This document shows, one piece after another, positions 1 to 8,103 of a DNA stretch of 64,000 bases. The position numbers were made by a program, and so were the translations under genes. The notes beneath the pieces are model-generated. The model did no database searches, was not told the DNA's origin, and worked only from the letters and a program-made list of their open reading frames with translations. This DNA is from Streptococcus peroris ATCC 700780 (GTDB taxonomy: Bacteria > Bacillota > Bacilli > Lactobacillales > Streptococcaceae): the NCBI RefSeq assembly GCF_000187585.1, contig NZ_GL732463.1, positions 1,509,943-1,573,942 on the forward strand. The letters run 5' to 3'. Numbering within the stretch: the first letter of the stretch is position 1; the number at the start of each line of letters is the position of its first letter.

Positions 1-432
1 GTCCTAGATGTAGGGACTGGTTCAGGGGTTCTTTCCATTGCTAGCTCTCTTCTAGGTGCTAAGGAAATCTTCGCCTATGACTTGGATGATGTGGCGGTTC
101 GTGTCGCTCAGGAAAATATTGAGCTCAATCCTGGTATGGAAAACATCCATGTAGCCCCAGGAGACTTGCTTAAGGGTGTGGAGATTGAGGCAGATGTCAT
201 CGTGGCCAATATCTTGGCGGATATCCTGATTCATCTGACTGATGATGCTTATCGTTTAGTCAAAGATGAAGGGTATCTGATTATGAGTGGCATTATCAAG
301 GACAAGTGGAACATGGTCCGTGAATCAGCAGAAGCAGCTGGATTTTTCCTTGAAACCCACATGATCCAAGGAGAATGGAATGCCTGTGTCTTCAAGAAGA
401 CCAAGGACATCTCTGGTGTGATTGGAGGTTAG
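1..432 (+). CDS. prmA: Ribosomal protein L11 methyltransferase PrmA (C-terminal part)
   Basis: The reading frame is open from the first base of the window, so the N-terminal recognition domain is missing because of the window edge. The first residues contain the SAM-binding motif [13 protein letters not shown], followed by the acidic end of strand 2 (YDLDD) and motif IV-like [11 protein letters not shown]. PrmA trimethylates ribosomal protein L11 using S-adenosylmethionine. It ends with a TAG one base before the ATG of rsmE, so the two rRNA/ribosome methyltransferases are probably co-transcribed. The family call is firm; the start lies outside the window. Confidence 0.95.
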   Translation, partial: VLDVGTGSGVLSIASSLLGAKEIFAYDLDDVAVRVAQENIELNPGMENIHVAPGDLLKGVEIEADVIVANILADILIHLTDDAYRLVKDEGYLIMSGIIKDKWNMVRESAEAAGFFLETHMIQGEWNACVFKKTKDISGVIGG

Positions 433-433
433 C

Positions 434-1177
434 ATGCAGCAGTATTTTGTAAAAGGCTGTGCTATCTCCCCTGTCACCATCGAGGACAAGGAAACCAGCA
501 AGCATATGTTTCAGGTTATGCGCTTGAAAGAGGATGATAAGGTGACTTTAGTCTTTGATGACGGCATTAAGCGCTTGGCGCGCGTGGTCAATGTAGAAAC
601 CCGTCAGTTGGAGTTGGTTGAAGAATTAGCTGACAATGTAGAACTACCAGTCCAAGTGACAATCGCATCAGGCTTTCCCAAGGGAGATAAACTGGAGTTC
701 ATCACTCAAAAGGTGACGGAACTTGGCGCTAGCCAGATTTGGGCCTTCCCTGCCGATTGGTCAGTTGCTAAATGGGACGGTAAAAAACTAGGGAAAAAAG
801 TCGAGAAACTAGAAAAAATTGCCCTTGGAGCAGCAGAGCAAAGCAAGCGGAATCTTGTCCCAGAAGTAACTCTTTTTGAGAAAAAAGCAGACTTTTTAGC
901 CCAACTGGATCAGTTTGACCGCATTGTGGTGGCCTATGAAGAGTCGGCAAAAGAAGGTGAATCAGCAGCACTTATACAAGCAGTTGCTGGACTAGAAAAG
1001 GGAGCTAAATTGCTCTTTATCTTCGGGCCAGAAGGTGGTCTATCGCCTGTAGAAATAGAGTCTTTTGAAGCTAAAGGAGCTGTCTTGGCGGGACTTGGAC
1101 CTCGGATTTTACGAGCAGAAACAGCACCACTTTACGCCTTATCAGCCCTTAGTGTTTTATTAGAATTAGAGAAATAG
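434..1177 (+). CDS. rsmE: 16S rRNA (uracil1498-N3)-methyltransferase RsmE
   Basis: A 247-residue SPOUT-family methyltransferase that makes m3U1498 in 16S rRNA. The N-terminal PUA-like region is followed by the knotted SAM-binding end with IFGPEGGLSPVE and the terminal LGPRILRAETAPLYALS, both characteristic of RsmE. I place the start at the ATG at 434, preceded by GGAGGT, rather than an upstream in-frame TTG that would overlap prmA. It lies one base after prmA and 10 bases before pepF, which suggests a prmA-rsmE-pepF operon. Confidence 0.95.
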   Translation: MQQYFVKGCAISPVTIEDKETSKHMFQVMRLKEDDKVTLVFDDGIKRLARVVNVETRQLELVEELADNVELPVQVTIASGFPKGDKLEFITQKVTELGASQIWAFPADWSVAKWDGKKLGKKVEKLEKIALGAAEQSKRNLVPEVTLFEKKADFLAQLDQFDRIVVAYEESAKEGESAALIQAVAGLEKGAKLLFIFGPEGGLSPVEIESFEAKGAVLAGLGPRILRAETAPLYALSALSVLLELEK

Positions 1178-1187
1178 GAAGAAGAAA

Positions 1188-2984
1188 ATGGAACAAAAAC
1201 ACCGTTCAGAATTTCCCGAAAAGGAACTTTGGGATTTGACAGCCCTATACCAAGATCGTGAGGACTTCTTACGTGCAATTGAAAAGACTCGCGAAGACAT
1301 CAATCAATTTAGCCGAGATTACAAGGATAATCTGCACACTTTTGAGGATTTCGAGAAGGCCTTTGCGGAATTGGAACAAATCTACATCCAGATGAGCCAT
1401 ATCGGAAATTATGCCTTTATGCCTCAGACGACAGACTACAGCAACGAGGAGTTTGCCAATATCGCCCAAGCTGGGATGGACTTTGAAACAGATGCAAGCG
1501 TAGCCTTAACCTTCTTTGATGACGCCTTGGTAGAAGCAGATGAAGAAGTATTGGACCGTTTGGGTGACTTACCACATTTGACGGCAGCCATTCGTCAAGC
1601 TAAGATCAAAAAAGCCCACTATCTTGGGGCGGATGTGGAAAAGGCCTTGACCAATCTGGGTGAAGTTTTCTATAGTCCACAGGATATCTATACTAAAATG
1701 CGAGCTGGGGATTTTGAAATGGCTGACTTTGAAGCCCATGGAAAAACCTACAAAAACAGTTTTGTGACCTATGAAAACTTCTATCAAAACCACGAGGATG
1801 CTGAAGTCCGTGAGAAATCCTTCCGTTCCTTCTCAGAAGGACTACGCAAGCACCAAAATACGGCTGCAGCAGCCTATCTTTCTCAGGTCAAGTCTGAGAA
1901 ATTGTTGGCAGATATGAAGGGATATGACTCAGTCTTTGACTATCTTTTGGCTGAGCAAGAAGTGGATCGTGCCATGTTTGATCGTCAGATTGACCTCATC
2001 ATGAAGGACTTTGCGCCAGTCGCTCAGCGATATCTCAAGCATGTTGCCAAGGTAAATGGTCTTGAAAAGATGACCTTTGCTGACTGGAAATTAGACTTGG
2101 ATAGTGCTCTCAATCCCGAAGTGACCATTGACGATGCCTATGATTTGGTCATGAAGTCAGTCGCACCACTCGGTTTAGAATACAGTCAAGAAATTGCCCG
2201 TTACCAAGAAGAGCGCTGGGTAGACTTTGCTGCCAATAGCGGCAAGGATTCTGGTGGCTATGCAGCAGATCCCTATCGTGTGCATCCTTATGTCCTCATG
2301 AGTTGGACGGGTCGTCTGAGCGATGTATATACCTTGATTCATGAAATCGGACATTCTGGTCAATTTATCTTTTCGGATAATCATCAAAGCTACTTTAACA
2401 CCCATATGTCGACCTATTATGTCGAAGCGCCATCAACCTTCAATGAATTGCTTTTAAGCGACTACTTGGAACAGCAATCTGATGACCCACGTCAAAAACG
2501 CTTTGCCCTTGCTCATCGTTTGACAGACACCTACTTCCATAACTTTATCACCCACCTCTTGGAGGCAGCCTTCCAACGTAAGGTCTATACATTGATTGAA
2601 GAGGGTGAAACCTTTGGAGCAAGTAAGCTCAACAGCATTATGAAGGAAGTCTTGACTGACTTCTGGGGGGATGCTATTGACATTGATGACGATGCAGCTC
2701 TGACTTGGATGCGCCAAGCTCACTACTATATGGGCTTATATAGCTACACTTACTCAGCTGGATTAGTCATCTCGACTGCTGGGTACCTCCATCTGAAAAA
2801 CTCTGAGACTGGAGCTCAAGACTGGCTCGATTTCCTCAAGTCAGGTGGCAGCAAGACACCGCTTGAGTCTGCCATGATTATCGGAGCAGATATTTCAACA
2901 GATAAACCACTTCGTGATACCATCCAATTCTTGTCTGACACGGTTGATCAGATTATCGCCTACAGTTCAGAGTTGGGAGAGTAA
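1188..2984 (+). CDS. pepF: Oligoendopeptidase F (M3B metallopeptidase)
   Basis: A 598-residue cytoplasmic zinc peptidase that degrades short oligopeptides. The zinc site HEIGH starts at His385 in TLIHEIGHSGQF, and the third ligand is expected in the downstream VEAPSTFNELLL, where the Glu fits the M3 pattern. Length is normal for PepF/PepB of streptococci. The ATG at 1188 follows GGAAGAAG. It is directly downstream of rsmE and probably shares its transcript; no terminator is obvious before the small genes that follow. Confidence 0.95.
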   Translation: MEQKHRSEFPEKELWDLTALYQDREDFLRAIEKTREDINQFSRDYKDNLHTFEDFEKAFAELEQIYIQMSHIGNYAFMPQTTDYSNEEFANIAQAGMDFETDASVALTFFDDALVEADEEVLDRLGDLPHLTAAIRQAKIKKAHYLGADVEKALTNLGEVFYSPQDIYTKMRAGDFEMADFEAHGKTYKNSFVTYENFYQNHEDAEVREKSFRSFSEGLRKHQNTAAAAYLSQVKSEKLLADMKGYDSVFDYLLAEQEVDRAMFDRQIDLIMKDFAPVAQRYLKHVAKVNGLEKMTFADWKLDLDSALNPEVTIDDAYDLVMKSVAPLGLEYSQEIARYQEERWVDFAANSGKDSGGYAADPYRVHPYVLMSWTGRLSDVYTLIHEIGHSGQFIFSDNHQSYFNTHMSTYYVEAPSTFNELLLSDYLEQQSDDPRQKRFALAHRLTDTYFHNFITHLLEAAFQRKVYTLIEEGETFGASKLNSIMKEVLTDFWGDAIDIDDDAALTWMRQAHYYMGLYSYTYSAGLVISTAGYLHLKNSETGAQDWLDFLKSGGSKTPLESAMIIGADISTDKPLRDTIQFLSDTVDQIIAYSSELGE

Positions 2985-3015
2985 GATGTTGGCAATAGAA
3001 AGATAGGTGATTCCT

Positions 3016-3174
3016 ATGCTGATGATATTTGGATGGTTGACAGTTATTATATTTGGATTATTTGTAGCTATTTTCAAAAAAGCCGTTGAAGGCCGTGATT
3101 GCAAAACTGAACTGAAAGTAGAACTGGTATTGCTTGTGCTTTACTTCATTTTGTACCATATTCTCTTTCATTAA
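3016..3174 (+). CDS. Small two-segment membrane protein (52 aa)
   Basis: A short ORF with a good ribosome binding site (AGGTGA five bases before the ATG). The product has a hydrophobic N-terminal segment of about 20 residues (roughly 3-20), a charged middle of about 17 residues, and a second hydrophobic segment (roughly 36-52). This is the layout of a two-pass hairpin membrane protein. It starts 32 bases after pepF and ends before a short spacer. No family is recognised; the call rests on the RBS, the hydrophobic pattern and the lack of any other gene here. Confidence 0.55.
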   Translation: MLMIFGWLTVIIFGLFVAIFKKAVEGRDCKTELKVELVLLVLYFILYHILFH

Positions 3175-3252
3175 AAATTTGATGTTTAAGAAATAAAAAG
3201 TTATCTATGAATGGCTTTTTGATCAGTGACTAGAAAAGCAGAGGTGCTAGAG

Positions 3253-3429
3253 ATGTATCAAGAGTTACAAAGAAAAGTGATGGAAGACCAACCAAGCTAT
3301 AGTCGGGAAGAAATTTGGAAAGAATTACATAAGCGATCTCCTGAAACATATCCAGATGGTAATCCGTCAATCTTAAAATATAGTGACGTTGTTCCAAAAT
3401 TGCTTGACAATGGTTGTGTTCGACAGTAA
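3253..3429 (+). CDS. Small cytoplasmic protein related to the C-terminal domain of the next lipoprotein
   Basis: A 58-residue product if translation starts at the ATG at 3253 (GAGGTG six bases upstream); a GTG at 3226 would add nine residues. Residues around WKELHKRSPETYP align with WKELHRRDPNQFP near the end of the lipoprotein encoded immediately downstream. I count 15 identities over 35 positions, including the terminal G-x-V. It has no signal peptide. It may be a free-standing copy of that domain or the surviving 3' end of a duplicated lipoprotein gene. Function unknown. Confidence 0.55.
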   Translation: MYQELQRKVMEDQPSYSREEIWKELHKRSPETYPDGNPSILKYSDVVPKLLDNGCVRQ

Positions 3430-3461
3430 AATAAGAGTGATCGAGGGAGGAGCAAATCACT

Positions 3462-4013
3462 ATGAATAAAACTTTAAAAACATCACTCGTATTACTATCA
3501 ACGGTTTTCGCCCTTGCAGCTTGCGGACAAAACAACTCAGCTAGTAGTGCAACAGAGACTACACAAGCAGCTGAAGCAACTACGACTGCTCCAACGTCCA
3601 ATAAACAAAATACAACAGAAGATCTGCCAAAAGACGGTGTACAAAGATTCAAGCGTATAGATAAAGGTGGATCAACATTTCTTATCTACTACTTCAAGGA
3701 TGACATCGTCTATAAACAGATGGGTATTTATTTTTATAACCCTAAAGGATTAGGCAAATCTGAAGAAGAGGTTGTTCAACTTCTGAACAAAAGTCAAGAG
3801 CTTTATAAGGATGTAACTGGAATAAAGTCTACCGTTAAGAAGAAAGATGGAGAATACATTCAAACCGTAATATATAATTACCAAACTATTGACTGGAAAG
3901 AGTTACATCGACGCGATCCAAATCAATTTCCTGCGACCAAACCAAAACCAGTGAAAATTAGTGAAGCTGCAGCTAAATTACAAGAAAAAGGTTATGTTGA
4001 ATATACAGAATAA
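3462..4013 (+). CDS. Putative lipoprotein, unknown function
   Basis: The 183-residue product begins with a lipoprotein signal: KTSLVLLSTVFALAAC, with the lipobox Cys at residue 21. A Ser/Thr/Ala-rich linker follows to about residue 45, then a folded domain ending in WKELHRRDPNQFP and a charged tail. GGGAGGAG lies 9 bases before the ATG. The C-terminal region resembles the small ORF just upstream. A hairpin terminator follows. The protein is expected on the outer face of the membrane; I do not recognise the family. Confidence 0.75.
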   Translation: MNKTLKTSLVLLSTVFALAACGQNNSASSATETTQAAEATTTAPTSNKQNTTEDLPKDGVQRFKRIDKGGSTFLIYYFKDDIVYKQMGIYFYNPKGLGKSEEEVVQLLNKSQELYKDVTGIKSTVKKKDGEYIQTVIYNYQTIDWKELHRRDPNQFPATKPKPVKISEAAAKLQEKGYVEYTE

Positions 4014-4025
4014 ACTCAACCAAAT

Positions 4026-4070
4026 AAACAGCACCAACGACGCTCCTTGACCGTCCTTGGTGCTGTTTGT
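4026..4070 (+). terminator. Terminator after the lipoprotein gene
   Basis: The arm AAACAGCACCAA pairs perfectly with TTGGTGCTGTTT across a 19-base loop, 12 bases after the lipoprotein stop codon. The T run is short (TTTGT), so this could be an intermediate-strength terminator. Confidence 0.7.
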
Positions 4071-4188
4071 CCTGACTAGCCTCGGGTATCTAAAAGTGCA
4101 AAGAACTGCAATTTTCCAAGCACTTTTCTTGAAACCTTTTCCTTCTTTTGATAGACTATAACATAGTTTAAATAAAAGGAGACTTATC

Positions 4189-4881
4189 ATGAAAAAATTT
4201 GTTGCTGAATTAATCGGTACATTTATGCTAGTGTTTATCGGAACAGGATCCGTTGTTTTTGGACATGGTGTTGAAGGTGTCGGCCACCTTGGAATCGCTC
4301 TTGCTTTTGGTTTGGCTATCGTAGTAGCAGCTTATTCAATCGGAACGATTTCTGGAGCTCACTTGAATCCTGCTGTTTCTATCGCTATGTTTGTAAACAA
4401 ACGCTTGTCATCATCAGACCTTGTAAACTATCTCCTAGCACAAGTTGTTGGAGCATTCCTTGCCTCTGGTGCGGTATTCTTCCTCTTGGCAAACTCAGGT
4501 ATGTCAACTGCTAGTCTAGGTGAAAATGCCTTGGCAAACGGTGTAACTGTTTTTGGTGGTTTCTTATTTGAAACAATCGCTACTTTCTTGTTTGTTTTGG
4601 TCATCATGACAGTAACTTCTGAAACTAAGGGGAATCCATCTATCGCTGGTTTGGTGATTGGTTTGTCATTGACAGCCTTGATCCTTGTTGGGTTGAACAT
4701 CACTGGACTTTCAGTAAACCCAGCTCGTAGCTTAGCTCCTGCTGTATTTGTAGGTGGCGCTGCTCTTCAACAAGTTTGGATTTTCATCCTTGCACCAATC
4801 GTTGGTGGAGTTCTTGCAGCTCTTGTTGCTAAGAATCTTCTTGGAACCGAAGAAAAAGATGAAACTCTAGCTTCTTTATAA
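4189..4881 (+). CDS. aqpZ: Aquaporin (MIP family water channel)
   Basis: A 230-residue integral membrane protein with six hydrophobic segments and the two aquaporin half-helix motifs, NPAVS (about residue 66) and NPARS (about residue 184). A Ser after the second NPAR and the compact length favour a water channel of AqpZ type over a glycerol facilitator, which usually has NPARD. It stands alone between two hairpin terminators, with AAAGGAG before the ATG. Substrate choice (water, peroxide, small solutes) cannot be settled from sequence. Confidence 0.9.
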   Translation: MKKFVAELIGTFMLVFIGTGSVVFGHGVEGVGHLGIALAFGLAIVVAAYSIGTISGAHLNPAVSIAMFVNKRLSSSDLVNYLLAQVVGAFLASGAVFFLLANSGMSTASLGENALANGVTVFGGFLFETIATFLFVLVIMTVTSETKGNPSIAGLVIGLSLTALILVGLNITGLSVNPARSLAPAVFVGGAALQQVWIFILAPIVGGVLAALVAKNLLGTEEKDETLASL

Positions 4882-4888
4882 TCATCAT

Positions 4889-4929
4889 AAAAAAGCCTTG
4901 TTCCTCTTTTTGAGGAGCAAGGCTTTTTC
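4889..4929. terminator. Bidirectional terminator between the aquaporin gene and queF
   Basis: AAAAAGCCTTGTTCCTC and GAGGAGCAAGGCTTTTT form a long stem with A and T runs on opposite sides, so it can end transcription of the aquaporin gene (plus) and of queCDEF (minus), whose last stop codon is eight bases away. Confidence 0.9.
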
Positions 4930-4936
4930 TATATTT

Positions 4937-5428
4937 TTAGCGATTATCAATCTTTTCTGGATACAAGTCGTGTTGGAAGAGTCTTTGCTCGGCTAGTCCT
5001 TCATACTTGGTGCCAGCTTTTCCGTAGTTGTAGTAGGGGTCAATTGAAATTCCACCACGTGGAGTAAATTTGCCCCAAACCTCTAAATAGCGGGGATCGA
5101 GTAATTTGACTAAGTCTTTCCCAATCGTATTGATGCAATTTTCGTGGAAATCACCGTGATTGCGATAGCTAAATAGATAAAGCTTGAGGGATTTTGACTC
5201 GACACAGAGTTTATCTGGAATGTAGGAGATATAGATGGTTGCAAAGTCTGGTTGAGCTGTAATAGGGCAAAGAGAGGTAAACTCAGGACAGTTAAATTTG
5301 ATAAAGTAATCATTATCGACATGGCGGTTCGCGAATGATTCTAGAACCTCTGGCTGGTAATCAAAATGGTAGTTGGTTTCTTTGTTTCCTAATAAGGTCA
5401 GGTTTTTCATTTCTTCTTGTTGTGACAT
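4937..5428 (-). CDS. queF: NADPH-dependent 7-cyano-7-deazaguanine reductase QueF
   Basis: A 163-residue type I QueF, the tunnelling-fold enzyme that reduces preQ0 to preQ1 in queuosine biosynthesis. The signature ESxxL-like region and [13 protein letters not shown] are present, with the nucleophilic Cys54 and the proton-donor Asp61. It is last in the queC-D-E-F operon, 20 bases after queE. The ATG at 5428 has only a weak purine-rich upstream sequence; an internal in-frame ATG at residue 7 follows AAGAAGAA and could also be used. Confidence 0.95.
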   Translation of the reverse strand: MSQQEEMKNLTLLGNKETNYHFDYQPEVLESFANRHVDNDYFIKFNCPEFTSLCPITAQPDFATIYISYIPDKLCVESKSLKLYLFSYRNHGDFHENCINTIGKDLVKLLDPRYLEVWGKFTPRGGISIDPYYNYGKAGTKYEGLAEQRLFQHDLYPEKIDNR

Positions 5429-5448
5429 ACTATCTTCTTTCTAGTTGT

Positions 5449-6165
5449 TTAAACGCCTCGTTGATTGTCGTAGAGGAGGGTATGGAGTTGTGGGAGGACA
5501 CGAACATTGCCCCAACTATCGTCAGCTGCAATGCGTTCCCAGAGTTCTTTTAAACGATCTAACTGATCTTGGACAATGTTTCCCGTTGCCTTTGGCTCAG
5601 GATTTCCAGCTGATAGATAGAGAACATCTGGCTTATAACGTTTTTGGATATCCTTTGCAAACTCTAAGTCTTCTTCATTAAAAACGGGAATTTTGAAAGT
5701 TACCTTGTCAGGGTCTAGATGAGAGACGATAAAGTCTAAAGTCTCAAAATTGACCTCCATCTTGGAAGAAGGTGGTTTGGGACTTAGTGTGACTTGATCG
5801 ATATCTTTCAACCAAGTTTGCCAACGTGAACCCTGGGTTTCAACAGCAAGAGTAACGCCACGTTCTTTGAGTTTTGTGACTAATTCAGCCATGTTGGCTG
5901 CCAATAGAGCAGGATTTCCGCCAGAGAGGGTGACATAGTCATATGTTCCTAGTTTATCTAAAGCAGCGATGACTTCGTCAGCGGTCATGCGGGTTGGTTT
6001 TTCAGAACCATCCCAAGTAAAGGCAGAGTCACACCAGTCGCAATGATAGTCGCACCCAGCGGTACGAACAAACATGGTTTTTTGACCGATAGCTCGTCCC
6101 TCACCTTGAAAGGTGGGACCAAAGATTTCTAAAACAGGAAGTTTAAGGACACGCTCTTTAGTCAT
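5449..6165 (-). CDS. queE: 7-carboxy-7-deazaguanine synthase QueE (radical SAM)
   Basis: A 238-residue radical-SAM enzyme that contracts carboxy-tetrahydropterin to 7-carboxy-7-deazaguanine. The iron-sulphur motif CDYHCDWC (CX3CX2C) lies near residue 38, preceded by the GPTFQGEG motif. LSGGNPA is the glycine-rich SAM contact. I choose the ATG at 6165; a longer frame extends upstream but overlaps queD. The start overlaps the 3' end of queD by eight bases, consistent with translational coupling. Confidence 0.95.
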   Translation of the reverse strand: MTKERVLKLPVLEIFGPTFQGEGRAIGQKTMFVRTAGCDYHCDWCDSAFTWDGSEKPTRMTADEVIAALDKLGTYDYVTLSGGNPALLAANMAELVTKLKERGVTLAVETQGSRWQTWLKDIDQVTLSPKPPSSKMEVNFETLDFIVSHLDPDKVTFKIPVFNEEDLEFAKDIQKRYKPDVLYLSAGNPEPKATGNIVQDQLDRLKELWERIAADDSWGNVRVLPQLHTLLYDNQRGV

Positions 6166-6601
6166 GTAACCACTCCCGTCTAAATTCAGCAAAGGAAGAA
6201 GGTGTTTCGTATAAGCGAACATATTCCAAACGCAAGCCCCTTTGATCAGGTAATTCTTGCTGAATAGTGTTAAAAATCCAGTAAACCATATTTTCTGCTG
6301 TCGTATTCATGTAAGGCAGGGTTTCATTGAGATAACGATGATCTAGATGTGGTTCTAAGTGATTTTTATAGATTTGTTTGATATCGCCGAAGTCATAAGT
6401 CATGCCACGGTCATCTAAAAAGCCGCTAACAGCGATTTGTAAATGATAGGTATGACCATGAAGAGACTTACATTTTCCCTCGTAGTGAAAGAGGTGGTGG
6501 GCAGCGTCAAATGTAAATTCTTTGGAAACCATGGTTCTGTATGGATTATAGACCAGCGATTCTCCAGTTTCGTGTTTGATTTCTTTAGGGACAAAAAACA
6601 T
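6158..6601 (-). CDS. queD: 6-carboxy-5,6,7,8-tetrahydropterin synthase QueD
   Basis: A 147-residue PTPS-family enzyme converting dihydroneopterin triphosphate to carboxy-tetrahydropterin, the first dedicated queuosine step. The zinc histidines appear in FDAAHHL and HGHTYHL, and the CKSLHGH motif carries the catalytic Cys. Its ATG shares the A of the queC stop codon (TGATG), which fixes the start at 6601 and indicates coupled translation. It is second in queC-D-E-F. Confidence 0.95.
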   Translation of the reverse strand: MFFVPKEIKHETGESLVYNPYRTMVSKEFTFDAAHHLFHYEGKCKSLHGHTYHLQIAVSGFLDDRGMTYDFGDIKQIYKNHLEPHLDHRYLNETLPYMNTTAENMVYWIFNTIQQELPDQRGLRLEYVRLYETPSSFAEFRREWLHD

Positions 6602-7254
6602 CAGGCCTCTCCTTTCTGCGAGAGATAAACCTCTAAACCATGTTGACGTAGATGGCAGGCAGGACAATCTCCACAACCAGCTCCTCTGATACCGTTATAG
6701 CAAGTCAAGGTTTTTTCTCGAACGTAATCAAATGCACCGAGTTGATCAGCCAAGGCCCATGTTTCTGCCTTATCCAACCACATGAGAGGCGTTTGGATCA
6801 CAAAGTCGTAATCCATAGCAAGGTTGAGCGTGACATTGAGTGATTTGACAAAGACATCCCGACAGTCAGGATAACCTGAGAAGTCTGTTTCGCACACTCC
6901 TGTCACGATATCCGTAATTCCACGCTGCTTGGCAAGGACTGCCGCAAAGGACAGAAAGAGATGATTGCGACCGTCAACGAAGGTATTAGGAACCTCTCCT
7001 TCTTTTTGCTCAATTTCTAAATCTGAAGTCAAGGCATTTTCAGTAATTTGTCCTAGCAGAGACATATCTAGGATATGATGATGAATTCCTTGTTCCTCAG
7101 CGATTTCTTTGGCCACTTGAATTTCTAAATGGTGGCGTTGACCGTAGGCAAAGGTAACGGCTTCGACCCTTTCATAGTGTTGCTTGGCCCAGAAAAGGCA
7201 GGTTGTTGAATCTTGGCCGCCACTAAATACGACCAAGGCTGATTGACGTTTCAT
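6601..7254 (-). CDS. queC: 7-cyano-7-deazaguanine synthase QueC
   Basis: A 217-residue ATP-dependent enzyme making preQ0. The PP-loop SGGQDST begins at residue 11, and the C-terminal zinc cluster appears in [16 protein letters not shown]. The ATG at 7254 follows AAGGAG at four bases spacing. It is the first gene of the operon and sits behind a preQ1 riboswitch and terminator, so the whole operon should be shut off when preQ1 is plentiful. Confidence 0.95.
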   Translation of the reverse strand: MKRQSALVVFSGGQDSTTCLFWAKQHYERVEAVTFAYGQRHHLEIQVAKEIAEEQGIHHHILDMSLLGQITENALTSDLEIEQKEGEVPNTFVDGRNHLFLSFAAVLAKQRGITDIVTGVCETDFSGYPDCRDVFVKSLNVTLNLAMDYDFVIQTPLMWLDKAETWALADQLGAFDYVREKTLTCYNGIRGAGCGDCPACHLRQHGLEVYLSQKGEA

Positions 7255-7291
7255 AGTACTCCTTCCAAAATGGGAAATGTTCAGAGCACGC

Positions 7292-7313
7292 AAAAAGCTC
7301 CCTAGAGGGAGCT
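7292..7313 (-). terminator. Riboswitch-controlled terminator in the queC leader
   Basis: On the minus strand AGCTCCC and GGGAGCT form a 7-bp stem with a TCTA loop, followed by five Ts. It lies between the preQ1 aptamer and the queC start. The aptamer tail base CTCTA could pair with TAGGG in the 3' arm as a weak antiterminator; that pairing is my inference. Confidence 0.85.
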
Positions 7314-7327
7314 AAAAAATACCAAGT

Positions 7328-7366
7328 AGAGGTTTTTTTTAGCGATGGCATGTCCCAAACATCGTA
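7328..7366 (-). promoter_or_regulatory. Class I preQ1 riboswitch aptamer
   Basis: Read on the minus strand: P1 arms CGATG and CATCG enclose a 12-base loop TTTGGGACATGC that ends in C, followed by CT, eight As and CC. This matches the class I preQ1 layout: 5-bp P1, 12-base loop with the ligand-pairing C just before P1', and an A-rich tail whose last bases (CC) pair with the loop (GG) to make the pseudoknot. Its place upstream of queCDEF and a terminator is the classical one. Confidence 0.85.
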
Positions 7367-7379
7367 ATATTCTAGTTAC

Positions 7380-7408
7380 AGTCTAGCATATTATTTGAAA
7401 AATGGCAA
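7380..7408 (-). promoter_or_regulatory. Probable queC operon promoter
   Basis: On the minus strand TTGCCA and TAGACT are separated by 17 bases, immediately downstream of the trxA terminator and about 15 bases upstream of the preQ1 aptamer. Confidence 0.6.
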
Positions 7409-7413
7409 AGGGC

Positions 7414-7450
7414 AAGAAAAAAGAGACCAAATGAATGCATTTGGTCTCTC
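7414..7450 (-). terminator. Terminator of trxA
   Basis: On the minus strand AGAGACCAAATG and CATTTGGTCTCT form a near-perfect stem followed by a T run, beginning seven bases after the trxA stop codon. Confidence 0.9.
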
Positions 7451-7456
7451 CTTTGA

Positions 7457-7771
7457 TTAGCTCAATTCAGCAACGATAGCTTTGATTTGTTCTGCTGTGT
7501 GAACACCAGCCACTTGTTTAACAACTTGTCCATCTTTCTTGAAGAGAAGAGTAGGGATAGACATGATACCAAATGCACGAGCTGTATTCGGATTTTCGTC
7601 AACGTCCATTTTAACAATCTTCAAGACATCTTCTGAAAGTTCTTCAGACAATTTGTCCAAGATTGGACCTTGCATACGACATGGACCACACCAAGTAGCC
7701 CAGAAGTCTACCAAGACCAATCCGTCTTTAGTTTCTTGTTCAAATGTTGCATCTGTAATTGCTTTTGCCAT
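7457..7771 (-). CDS. trxA: Thioredoxin
   Basis: A 104-residue classical thioredoxin with the redox motif WCGPC at residues 27-31 and the conserved cis-proline region IPTLLF. It reduces protein disulphides in the cytoplasm with electrons from thioredoxin reductase. AAGGAG precedes the ATG. It is 14 bases downstream of a small DUF4649-like gene and the two probably form an operon, whose promoter carries a MarR-type palindrome just upstream of its -35 box. Confidence 0.97.
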   Translation of the reverse strand: MAKAITDATFEQETKDGLVLVDFWATWCGPCRMQGPILDKLSEELSEDVLKIVKMDVDENPNTARAFGIMSIPTLLFKKDGQVVKQVAGVHTAEQIKAIVAELS

Positions 7772-7785
7772 AGTATTTCTCCTTT

Positions 7786-8007
7786 TTAATTATATTGGCT
7801 TAAATCTTGTTTCATGAGATAGAAGAAAACATCTCCATAAGTCCCATGGTAGTCCAAATCATGTCCCTTGTAGGTTACTTTTTGGACAGGGTAGTAGTCT
7901 GCGACACCAATCAGGCAGGCATGTTGAGAACGTTCAAATTCTTCGTATGACTCGAAGGTCATGGTTTTCTCTTGCTTGCTGGCATCCAGATAAGTGATTT
8001 CAATCAT
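7786..8007 (-). CDS. Small DUF4649-like protein
   Basis: A 73-residue cytoplasmic protein with no signal or membrane segment and a tyrosine-rich C-terminal half (DYHGTYGDVFFYL). It resembles the short streptococcal proteins grouped as DUF4649, which I recall from size and genome position rather than from a computed match. AAAGGAG lies upstream of the ATG. It is the first gene of a two-gene unit with trxA, so a role near thiol metabolism is possible but unproven. Confidence 0.7.
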   Translation of the reverse strand: MIEITYLDASKQEKTMTFESYEEFERSQHACLIGVADYYPVQKVTYKGHDLDYHGTYGDVFFYLMKQDLSQYN

Positions 8008-8036
8008 AGGATTCTCCTTTGCTAAATCATGTCTTC

Positions 8037-8065
8037 ATTTTACTCCTTGGAAAAAGGAATGTCAA
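8037..8065 (-). promoter_or_regulatory. Promoter of the DUF4649-trxA operon
   Basis: On the minus strand TTGACA and TAAAAT are exactly 17 bases apart. The gene's ATG is 30 bases beyond the -10 box. The palindrome at 8075-8086 lies 9 bases upstream of the -35 box. Confidence 0.8.
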
Positions 8066-8074
8066 GAAAATTGA

Positions 8075-8086
8075 TTGCGCACGCAA
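8075..8086. promoter_or_regulatory. Candidate MarR operator 1
   Basis: TTGCGCACGCAA, an imperfect dyad (TTGCG/CGCAA), inside the 16-mer GATTGCGCACGCAAGC. The same 16-mer occurs in inverted orientation at 8537-8552 with only the two central bases changed. This copy sits next to the trxA operon promoter. Confidence 0.65.
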
Positions 8087-8103
8087 GCTTTTTTGAAAAA
8101 ATT

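Noticed and set aside
3230..3652. 140-residue minus-strand frame opposite the small gene and the lipoprotein gene
   Set aside because: The plus strand has RBSs, a lipoprotein signal and internal homology; the minus frame has none.
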